From contig JAUIBH010000020.1 of the NCBI GenBank assembly GCA_030427985.1, forward strand, positions 1 to 48,761: a stretch of DNA of 48,761 nt, read 5' to 3'. Shown in pieces: positions 34,885-40,707 of this stretch (positions within the stretch are counted from its first letter, which is position 1; every line of letters begins with the position of its first letter). The position numbers and the translations under genes are program-made. This DNA is from Bacteroidia bacterium. GTDB lineage: Bacteria; Bacteroidota; Bacteroidia; Flavobacteriales; Flavobacteriaceae. The notes beneath the pieces were generated by a model. The model ran no database searches, was not told where the DNA came from, and saw only the letters and a program-made list of their open reading frames with translations.

Positions 34885-35172
34885 ATGGCACTATTTGAAA
34901 GAATGAAGGAATTGGCCGATAAGTTCAATTCGCTTAAAACGGACAGGGAAAGACTTGTTTTCCTGAAAGAGCACAACGATGTGATGAAGGTTGTTTGCGA
35001 TAACGATCAGACAATGGTTGAGTTTATTCAGCCATCCACAATGGACGATGAAGTTTTTGAGGATATGTGCGAAGAGCTTTACCCCTTGGAGGACTTTGAC
35101 AATTATCATGGTTGGACCGATGGAATAATTGAATTATTTGAATTTGCAGGGATAACTGCTGAAACCTGTTGA
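34885..35172 (+). CDS. Small acidic hypothetical protein
   Basis: A 95-residue acidic, helical protein ending in acidic loops (EDMCEELYPLEDFDNYHGW). It starts 4 bases after the upstream stop. No family recognised. Confidence 0.6.
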   Translation: MALFERMKELADKFNSLKTDRERLVFLKEHNDVMKVVCDNDQTMVEFIQPSTMDDEVFEDMCEELYPLEDFDNYHGWTDGIIELFEFAGITAETC

Positions 35173-35192
35173 TTGATACTTAACCACTTACG

Positions 35193-35223
35193 TTTGCAAA
35201 TTTGAACAAAAGGTTTATATTTG
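35193..35223 (+). promoter_or_regulatory. Consensus Bacteroidota promoter for a small RNA
   Basis: TTTG at 35193-35196, a 19-base gap and TATATTTG at 35216-35223 match the consensus exactly. Transcription should start near 35229 and meets a terminator about 80 bases later with no gene between. Confidence 0.85.
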
Positions 35224-35228
35224 CAGTG

Positions 35229-35311
35229 CCGGACAGTCCAGTTCGGAATATAAAACTTGTGCAATGGATCATTTTGATTGAAGCCCTCTACCGATTGGTG
35301 GAGGGTTTTTT
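35229..35311 (+). ncRNA. Candidate phage small RNA, about 83 nt
   Basis: A consensus promoter ends six bases before the predicted 5' end and a strong terminator closes the 3' end. Inside there is a GGAC-AG-TCC mini-hairpin enclosed by CCG/CGG (about 35230-35247). Only a five-codon frame (MDHFD, from 35263) fits, so the transcript is probably non-coding. It could act in trans, sponge a host RNA, or be a leader peptide-like element. It faces the 3' end of the convergent gene at 35288, so its tail is antisense to that mRNA. Confidence 0.7.
35284..35311 (+). terminator. Rho-independent terminator of the small RNA
   Basis: A 9-bp stem (35284-35292 with 35297-35305) with loop GATT and six T. One pair is G-U in the plus-strand RNA but an A-C mismatch on the minus strand, so it is built for plus-strand transcription. 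Confidence 0.88.
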
Positions 35312-35572
35312 CTTTTCCCTGGAATACCACTGAATCGGTATAAGTCCCTGTTCCGGGTCACGTTTCAATGCAGTGGGCAGGTCACTTTTGTATGTGATAA
35401 TCGTATGTCGGATTATGTGCGGCTCTTTTTTCAGTGGCCTACTGCTGATAACCTCTGCAACGTGGTAAACACTGTTGGTCTGTCTCTTTCCAATGGCCAC
35501 AAGGAAATCATCCGGTTTAACCGGTTCATCGCATTGGTGCATATCAACATAAAACTTCCGTGTCCGTTCCAT
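35288..35572 (-). CDS. Small hypothetical protein under an operator-like repeat
   Basis: A 94-residue protein with beta-type composition (DDFLVAIGKRQTNSVYHVAE). Its start is only about 11 bases from a -7 element embedded in a perfect inverted repeat, so the mRNA is close to leaderless and probably repressible. Its 3' end overlaps the convergent small-RNA terminator. No family recognised. Confidence 0.55.
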   Translation of the reverse strand: MERTRKFYVDMHQCDEPVKPDDFLVAIGKRQTNSVYHVAEVISSRPLKKEPHIIRHTIITYKSDLPTALKRDPEQGLIPIQWYSREKKKPSTNR

Positions 35573-35576
35573 GGCC

Positions 35577-35607
35577 TTGTCACAAATTTATCGAATAATT
35601 GTGACAA
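35577..35607 (-). promoter_or_regulatory. Promoter overlapped by a perfect inverted repeat (operator candidate)
   Basis: TTGTCACAA (35577-35585) and TTGTGACAA (35599-35607) form a perfect 9-bp inverted repeat with a 13-base spacer. On the minus strand a TAAATTTG -7 element (35590-35583) lies within it. A dimeric regulator bound here would block the promoter of the 35288-35572 gene. Candidates encoded nearby include the OmpR-like and other HTH proteins. Confidence 0.7.
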
Positions 35608-35633
35608 AAAAGGCCCCGCATCCCTGCGAGGCC
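35606..35633 (-). terminator. Rho-independent terminator for the leftward accessory block
   Basis: On the minus strand a 9-bp stem (35625-35633 with 35612-35620, GGCCTCGCA/TGCGGGGCC with one U-G) and loop GGGA are followed by six T. It ends the transcript coming from 35.7-39.4 kb just before the operator-controlled gene. Confidence 0.88.
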
Positions 35634-35705
35634 AACGCAACATTCCAATAGTTCTTGTACACTAACCAATTATACTTAATTGAACGCTTCTGGACAATGT
35701 TACGG

Positions 35706-35900
35706 CTATTTAGGGAGAACTTTATACCCCAATTCCCCCAGAGCTTCTTTTAGTGTTTCAAGTGAAAATTGTCCATATATTTTTGGGTCACTTGGCGACC
35801 TGTCAAGTACTATTACCATTGATGGTTTATCTCCAATGGCCCCATCTGATTTGTAATGTAGCTCCACGGGCCATCTATGATAAATTGCCTTTTTCCCCAA
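35706..35900 (-). CDS. Small hypothetical protein, TTG start
   Basis: A 64-residue protein starting at TTG 35900 since the near ATG at 35914 is out of frame. The C-terminal SLETLKEALGELGYKVLPK looks like a helix-strand unit. It is the last gene before the terminator. No family recognised. Confidence 0.5.
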   Translation of the reverse strand: MGKKAIYHRWPVELHYKSDGAIGDKPSMVIVLDRSPSDPKIYGQFSLETLKEALGELGYKVLPK

Positions 35901-35918
35901 TTGAAAACTGTCATGTGC

Positions 35919-36233
35919 CTAGCCATTTTTCTCAAATAAATAAAGTTTCATCCTGTTCGATCTAGGGATTTCAAAAGGAGCATCGGTCTGTTTTAGAAAA
36001 TCCCTTACTTTTTTCAGATGTACGTCAAAAGACCTGTGGATAAAGTAATGACTGTCGCCCCAAACATGGCTGCAGATGTCGTTCTTGTCTATTTCCTCTC
36101 CTACACGGGCCATCATGTAATCAAGTATCTTTGCCGGAATCTCAGATAGCCTTTTACCGGATTCTTTATGGCTTACGGAAAGGATTTTTCCATTCGGTAG
36201 TTTTCTATAATCGAGTTGATCGGTATATTTCAT
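35919..36233 (-). CDS. Stand-alone OmpR/PhoB-type winged-helix protein
   Basis: A 104-residue protein that consists almost only of a winged-helix transcriptional-regulator C-terminal domain: hydrophobic strand start (KLPNGKILSVS), helix (AKILDYMMARVGEEIDKNDI), CSHVWGDS, and the recognition helix RSFDVHLKKVRDFL. It lacks a receiver domain, so it acts constitutively or through an unseen partner. It may bind host or phage promoters. Confidence 0.75.
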   Translation of the reverse strand: MKYTDQLDYRKLPNGKILSVSHKESGKRLSEIPAKILDYMMARVGEEIDKNDICSHVWGDSHYFIHRSFDVHLKKVRDFLKQTDAPFEIPRSNRMKLYLFEKNG

Positions 36234-36559
36234 AATTTATGTTTTGTGCTATTTCCATTGAATTTCAAAACCTCATGTTCTGGAAGAACTTGGTTTCTTG
36301 GAATGGCTCCCGTTCTTGGCACCAAATCCGAAATAATTGTTTCCGCATATTGTGGGCTTCTTATGATTTCAACAATGTTTTTGGTATCTACAACCGTACA
36401 TTTTTTCTTGATCTCATCAATTCTTTTTTTTGGGATGTCATAGTGGTTCTTGTGGAACCAACATTTTGCTATTCCCAATTCCTCTGCCATGGCATGAAGA
36501 TTTTCCAGTGAATATGGAACGCATATCAGGTGCCTTTTATCGTCACAAACAAATTTCAT
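36230..36559 (-). CDS. DUF4031 family protein
   Basis: A 109-residue protein. The first 60 residues (HLICVPYSLENLHAMAEELG, then CWFHKNHYDIP) match the DUF4031 signature widespread in phages; the biochemical role is unknown. The ATG at 36559 (MKFVCDDKRH) is used. It overlaps the OmpR-like gene by 4 bases. Confidence 0.7.
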   Translation of the reverse strand: MKFVCDDKRHLICVPYSLENLHAMAEELGIAKCWFHKNHYDIPKKRIDEIKKKCTVVDTKNIVEIIRSPQYAETIISDLVPRTGAIPRNQVLPEHEVLKFNGNSTKHKL

Positions 36560-36560
36560 A

Positions 36561-36971
36561 TCATTCAATCCATCCCATTTTACAAGAAGAGCATGTTGCT
36601 GAAACATGACCATTTATTTGTTCTGTAGAATAATTCAATTGTCCACCACATCCTGGACATTGAATACTTCCTACTTTTTTACCAGTTTTTTGAATATGTT
36701 CTTTGACAAGAACAACAGCATTTACGGTTTTATTTTGCAAAGCCTCTATTTCAATAGCTTCTTTTTCAGCCTCTTCTTTTGTTGGAAACTTTGCAAGTAG
36801 GCAACTTCCTACCTCCACTCTTTTCAAACAAGGAAACCTATATGGGCGCTCAGATTCATCGCGAACATCTTCATATTTGATACCCTCATTACACGTTTTA
36901 TTGGAAATTCCATTAAAATGAATGCATTTTCCAGATATTTGATCTATAAGCTGTTCCTTGATACTTTTCAT
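36561..36971 (-). CDS. Hypothetical protein with C-terminal zinc ribbon
   Basis: A 136-residue protein with cysteines early (GKCIHFNG...KTC) and a clear zinc ribbon at the end (CPGCGG...CSSC). The ATG at 36971 is used; a longer reading would run into the upstream gene. Function unknown; nucleic acid binding is plausible. Confidence 0.6.
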   Translation of the reverse strand: MKSIKEQLIDQISGKCIHFNGISNKTCNEGIKYEDVRDESERPYRFPCLKRVEVGSCLLAKFPTKEEAEKEAIEIEALQNKTVNAVVLVKEHIQKTGKKVGSIQCPGCGGQLNYSTEQINGHVSATCSSCKMGWIE

Positions 36972-36972
36972 C

Positions 36973-37236
36973 CTATTCTTCTTTTTTACTTGGGCCAACT
37001 GGCATAAGTTCGCGTTGGAAAACAGAAGGATGTATGGGTTGCATTGGCTGTCCAAATGTCAATTGCTTGAAATAAATACATTTCTGCTCTTTTATTTGGT
37101 CAATTTCGGCCTGTGAAAGCTCAAAGCAATAGACAAGACTTCCCTCTTTCCCGTTCCAATAAGCGGGAACCGTTTGATATTCTGGTTGGTTCTCCGCAAT
37201 TTTTACATTCGCCTCTTTGAAATCAATTATTTTCAT
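36973..37236 (-). CDS. Small hypothetical protein
   Basis: An 87-residue protein with an aromatic middle (CIYFKQLTFGQPMQPIHPSV). It overlaps its upstream neighbour by 14 bases. I recall similar short phage proteins with the FGQPMQPI pattern but no function. Confidence 0.55.
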   Translation of the reverse strand: MKIIDFKEANVKIAENQPEYQTVPAYWNGKEGSLVYCFELSQAEIDQIKEQKCIYFKQLTFGQPMQPIHPSVFQRELMPVGPSKKEE

Positions 37237-37666
37237 AGCCCAAAGTTTTTATCCAATTCCAAAAATGCTCTGAGAACGGTTCAACCTCCCGTCTTTTACA
37301 TTCGCAAACGTAATCTCTAGAAATGCTTCTCTGTTTTTTATCCCCCTTTTCACTTCCGTAAATTGCCCCTGTATAGGTCAACGAAGCGGAGGACACATCT
37401 AAATGGATTTGGGCTGATGTAAGAAAATGAATCACAGGGGTTTTGTATTCAGGGCAATCAGGCGCTTCCCAAACAGTGTCCAGTTTAACGGCCCAATAAT
37501 ACGTTCCATTAATTTGCTCGAAAGTCTCTGTAACCGTACCATGTTGGCGAATGGTATCAAGAACAGTTTCATTGCAGTGGGACTCATACTTTTTAATAAG
37601 GTCTTTGAATGACTGTGCTGTTGTGATAATTGGCAATAGAGCCAATAGTAAAAGTAGTTTTTTCAT
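37223..37666 (-). CDS. Secreted protein with signal peptide
   Basis: A 147-residue protein. Residues 1-19 form a strong signal peptide (MKKLLLLLALLPIITTAQS) and the rest is soluble with four cysteines, possibly disulfides. The ATG at 37666 overlaps the stop of the lipoprotein gene. Exported to the periplasm or beyond, it may alter the envelope or block superinfection; no family recognised. Confidence 0.65.
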   Translation of the reverse strand: MKKLLLLLALLPIITTAQSFKDLIKKYESHCNETVLDTIRQHGTVTETFEQINGTYYWAVKLDTVWEAPDCPEYKTPVIHFLTSAQIHLDVSSASLTYTGAIYGSEKGDKKQRSISRDYVCECKRREVEPFSEHFWNWIKTLGYENN

Positions 37667-38136
37667 TATTGTAAGTTTTTGTTTTCCCAATCGTAAAGTC
37701 TAACTCTTTTGTTTCTCCATTGTTTATAGAGCCTCCATAAATATTGTTTCTCTCTTTCATTCAGGTCAAGCCCTCCGGGATGTTCTATTCTAAAATGGCT
37801 ATATCCATTTGCAATCCATAGTTGAAATCTTGAAGAGCCCATTTTACAGCAACCTTTTAATTCCAATCTTTCTGGATAAACATAGAAAAACCAAACTATG
37901 TCCTGAATGTATGGCCTGAATGATTTAATATCGTCCAATTGTTGTTCAGTGAGTACAACACCTTCTTTTTCATCTTCATATTCCCTGATCGTTATAGGGA
38001 CTATTGAATCATTATCAGATAGTTGTTCTCGTCTTGAATCAACTACTGTGACCTTGATTTCTTTTTCACTTTTATCCGTGATTTGATCACATGAAAACAA
38101 TGAAATCGTGATTAATGCATAAAAGAATTGTTTCAT
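37666..38136 (-). CDS. Lipoprotein
   Basis: A 156-residue lipoprotein: MKQFFYALITISLFSC gives a lipobox with Cys16. The mature part is polar and includes a W-rich C-terminal helix (EKQYLWRLYKQWRNKRVRLY). It is encoded as a pair with the secreted protein, with a shared base at the junction. A surface-modifying or superinfection-exclusion role is the usual one for phage lipoproteins, inferred here. Confidence 0.7.
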   Translation of the reverse strand: MKQFFYALITISLFSCDQITDKSEKEIKVTVVDSRREQLSDNDSIVPITIREYEDEKEGVVLTEQQLDDIKSFRPYIQDIVWFFYVYPERLELKGCCKMGSSRFQLWIANGYSHFRIEHPGGLDLNEREKQYLWRLYKQWRNKRVRLYDWENKNLQ

Positions 38137-38387
38137 AATTCCAGTTTTTCTTGATTAGGGTTGAATTCGTCTTTTTTAAAATGTCTTTTTGTTTTACCGG
38201 TGCGTTTGTAGTGGCCTCTCTTGACCCTTTCCAAAAGTCCGTTCCTTACCATTCTGGTAAGGACATCACCCGCATGCTTATCTGTATTATAGAAATAGGT
38301 CAATGGCGCTTTTTCAATGATTTCTTGCTTTGTTAGCACTTCATCATTGTTTTCAAAACACATCAAAACCTTTTTCTGCTGATCCAT
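38133..38387 (-). CDS. Small winged-helix protein
   Basis: An 84-residue basic protein. Residues 1-60 fit a winged helix (LTKQEIIEKAPLTYFYNTDK, then VLTRMVRNGLLERVKRGHYK). A likely DNA-binding regulator. Confidence 0.6.
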   Translation of the reverse strand: MDQQKKVLMCFENNDEVLTKQEIIEKAPLTYFYNTDKHAGDVLTRMVRNGLLERVKRGHYKRTGKTKRHFKKDEFNPNQEKLEL

Positions 38388-38388
38388 T

Positions 38389-38601
38389 CTACAATTGTAA
38401 AAATGATTCTATTCTTTGTAGCCTAATTTCATACTCGGCCATTTTTTTGAGAACCCAACAATGTTGGCCTTGCCTTATCTTTTCTTCAATTTCAGGATGG
38501 GTTTCTGGAATTCCAGTTTGAACCATAATGTTCTCAACGGTTTGTTGACAATCCTGCTGCAGAGCAAGGGCCATTTTATCCAACATTTTATCGTTTTCCA
38601 T
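38389..38601 (-). CDS. Small hypothetical protein
   Basis: A 70-residue helical acidic protein. It is one base from the next gene. No family recognised. Confidence 0.55.
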   Translation of the reverse strand: MENDKMLDKMALALQQDCQQTVENIMVQTGIPETHPEIEEKIRQGQHCWVLKKMAEYEIRLQRIESFLQL

Positions 38602-38602
38602 G

Positions 38603-38698
38603 TCAATCGTCCTTTCTTGAATTTATGATGATCAAAAAGGCCAATCCGAAAACAACGAAAACAATAAGCCCCCATACCGCCAATGCGAAAATGTCCAT
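38603..38698 (-). CDS. Very small membrane peptide
   Basis: A 31-residue peptide, nearly all one transmembrane helix (residues about 5-26) with a charged end (NSRKDD). It is packed between two genes with short spacings. No family recognised. Confidence 0.45.
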   Translation of the reverse strand: MDIFALAVWGLIVFVVFGLAFLIIINSRKDD

Positions 38699-38712
38699 GA
38701 CACATGATACCA

Positions 38713-39444
38713 TCATTTGAAATCTTCTGGGGTTTCTACCACTTTAAAATCATATACCCAAAGCCATGGGTTTTCTTCCAAAGATTTCTTTCCGTTGATT
38801 GATTCCCATAGAGTGAAAAAGGATTCTTTGGCAGAATTGGTTGGAAAATTATCCCCATCCTCTGCCATATAGTTGTAATATTCACCCTCACACCTACAAA
38901 CAAGTCCAGTACAAATCAAACATTTGCTAGTATCTTGTTCAAAATGACAGTTTTGCCTTATTCCTTCGGAAATAGAATCTTCCTCTGAAATATCATGCAG
39001 TCTTTCAACTCTTACGTTGGTACATTCCAAAAATATCCTGCAGACATTCTTCGGCATGTATATGGAAGGTTTCCATTTAATCTTGTCCCAATTCCAATTA
39101 TCCGTGTCAAGTTTTTCTCCCCCTTGATAAAAGAAAGCTTCCTCTGTACGATATGCTATTACCATGGAGTTTGGTATTTCGGATGATGCAAAATTTCCTA
39201 CCTCGGCCCATGTTTCGCGAACCCAAAATATATCGCCAACCTCAACTTTTTTAGAAGCATGGTACATTGTTGGGTCCTCATGCCCCTGTGGAGTTTCAAA
39301 GTATGCCCATTTACCAAGAAAATGTTTAAAATCCATTTCAGGAAATTTTGGTTGTGGCTTAATAATCCTACGCGTTTGTGTCTTGGAGCCATTGAGTATG
39401 GCCTTTACCATTGGTGTGCTAAAGAGTATTGGGCGATATTTCAT
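38713..39444 (-). CDS. ASCH-like domain protein
   Basis: A 243-residue protein. The start RPILFSTPMVKAILNGSKTQ-TRR and the following VGDIFWVRETWAE are the hallmarks of phage ASCH-type (PUA-like) proteins, which are predicted RNA binders. Cysteines in the second half (CLICTGLVCRC) suggest metal binding. It is the first gene downstream of the structured RNA, 35 bases beyond its estimated end, and has a copy of the repeated leader motif (39452-39468). Partnership with the RNA is possible. Confidence 0.7.
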   Translation of the reverse strand: MKYRPILFSTPMVKAILNGSKTQTRRIIKPQPKFPEMDFKHFLGKWAYFETPQGHEDPTMYHASKKVEVGDIFWVRETWAEVGNFASSEIPNSMVIAYRTEEAFFYQGGEKLDTDNWNWDKIKWKPSIYMPKNVCRIFLECTNVRVERLHDISEEDSISEGIRQNCHFEQDTSKCLICTGLVCRCEGEYYNYMAEDGDNFPTNSAKESFFTLWESINGKKSLEENPWLWVYDFKVVETPEDFK

Positions 39445-39479
39445 TTTTTATGGTTTAAGATTAAGAAAAATAGCCTGAG

Positions 39480-40225
39480 TGTTGAGCTAAAATGCCACCT
39501 TTTTTATCCGTTTCCAGAATTACACACACTCCCATTTCTGAAAGTAGATGGCACAAGGACAAATTTTAAGTTTTTGCAAACACTACTTGGACCTATATAA
39601 ACCTTCGTTTCTGCCCTGTCCCTTTCGAGGTAAACAGCCCGACGACTGACCAGACGACATACTCCTAGAATTTCAATGTTCACCTTGCGGGATTCCATTG
39701 CCCACATATTACAGTGGGATAACCTTGTTTTCAATCCAAGTCCGTTGGAGCTTTTTGCAGTCTATCCTGGAATCGAACCAGGGACACACGTAACCAGCAT
39801 AACGTTGCTCTAACCAATTGAGCTAATAGATTTTAGGCGTTAACCTGCAGGAAGTGTCCAACGGTTTGTAAGCATGCTATCTTTTGGATAGTTTAGCGAA
39901 CAACTTCCCACTATGTCTTTGACATGACATGGTATTTCAAGTCCTCTGGGCAAGGTCTTTAATACTGGAACCAACTTGTTATCGGGTCAGGATTTTTTCA
40001 TCGGAACCTACAGATTTTTCTGTTGCCGTTTTTGCGGCTCAACCAACTCTACTATGGTTAGTGGACTATCCAAGGCTTTTGGCCCTGATTTTGCCCGTAT
40101 CTGCTTGCTTACATGGATTGGCAAAGCCAACGCAGATTTCCCCACTTTATCCCAATTACTTGGTTTATCCTCAAAGAGCATAAGCACCCTTTAATCTTAA
40201 ATTTCAAAGAACTAATCTTAAAATC
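39480..40225 (-). ncRNA. Large structured non-coding RNA, GOLLD-like candidate
   Basis: About 700 bases with no credible gene and a promoter 5-36 bases upstream. Hairpins visible on the minus strand include: ATCTGC/GCAGAT enclosing TTGGC/GCCAA (40137-40099), GCCG/CGGC (40038-40025), ATGTC/GACAT (39925-39913), CTATC/GATAG (39891-39877), CCCAC/GTGGG (39718-39701) and AAGTAG/CTACTT (39588-39542). A long-range CCGTTGG/CCAACGG helix (39864-39858 with 39748-39742) closes over a tRNA-like fold. GOLLD RNAs are ~800 nt, found in phages near tRNAs, and sometimes contain a tRNA. I did not match a covariance model. The 3' end is estimated. Confidence 0.6.
39758..39832 (-). tRNA. tRNA-like domain with abnormal anticodon arm, inside the large RNA
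   Basis: A cloverleaf of 75 bases: acceptor AATCTAT/ATAGACT (one A-C mismatch), D arm GCTC/GAGC, perfect T arm CCTGG TTCGATT CCAGG. The anticodon arm is wrong: ACGT/ACGT closes a 10-base loop, or five pairs with a T-T mismatch and an 8-base loop, so no anticodon can be assigned. It may be a decayed tRNA, or a structural mimic that folds the large RNA. Confidence 0.7.
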
Positions 40226-40229
40226 TTTG

Positions 40230-40261
40230 CAAACATATAAATTCTTTGTATTTTGTCCAAA
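40230..40261 (-). promoter_or_regulatory. Near-consensus promoter for the large structured RNA
   Basis: On the minus strand TTTG (40261-40258), 20 bases, then TATGTTTG (40237-40230). Transcription should begin near 40225. Two copies of a TTTAATCTTAAA-like sequence lie just beyond the start (40191-40221). Confidence 0.85.
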
Positions 40262-40279
40262 TATTAGAAGATATATTTT

Positions 40280-40459
40280 ATGTGGAATAAAAAGATACGT
40301 GTTTTGATGCTTGAAAAGAACATGACAGTCAAGCAACTATCGGAAGAAACGGGAATTCCGAACAGCACCCTTAACCTACATCTAAAAACAAGGGATATTT
40401 TTGAACGGCCCAGAAAAATAGCAAAAGCATTGGGAGTTGAACTTAAAGACATAATATAA
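40280..40459 (+). CDS. Small helix-turn-helix protein
   Basis: A 59-residue XRE-like protein, just the HTH core: MTVKQLSEETGIPNSTLNLH, then PRKIAKALGVELKDII. It is divergent from the large RNA, whose promoter lies 20 bases away, so it is a candidate regulator of both. It ends in TAATG with the next start. Confidence 0.75.
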   Translation: MWNKKIRVLMLEKNMTVKQLSEETGIPNSTLNLHLKTRDIFERPRKIAKALGVELKDII

Positions 40460-40707
40460 TGGTTTGGATTTACATTGGAATTTCAGTTTTGATTTTGGCT
40501 ATATTGGCCGTAGTTTTGTTTGTATTGCGATTTTATTGGGCCAAGAAAAAGGCCAAGGCGATTTCCAGAATCAAGGAAGCCCAGAAAAAAAATATGGAGC
40601 TTGAATCAGAGCTTAGGGAAATGATAGAAAAAAACAAATCAACTCCTTATCATAGAAAGTATTCTGGGCAAAAGAGATACCAAAAAGCCCCCAGAATGCG
40701 TAAATGA
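40459..40707 (+). CDS. Small membrane protein before terminase
   Basis: An 82-residue protein with one N-terminal transmembrane helix (residues about 4-26) and a basic coiled-coil tail. It overlaps the large-terminase start by 4 bases. No family recognised. Confidence 0.6.
   Translation: MVWIYIGISVLILAILAVVLFVLRFYWAKKKAKAISRIKEAQKKNMELESELREMIEKNKSTPYHRKYSGQKRYQKAPRMRK

Noticed and set aside
40109-40336. Frames of 60-85 codons on both strands within the large RNA (also 39504-39734 and 39929-40194)
   Set aside because: They lie over hairpins and promoter elements, have poor start contexts and no plausible protein features.
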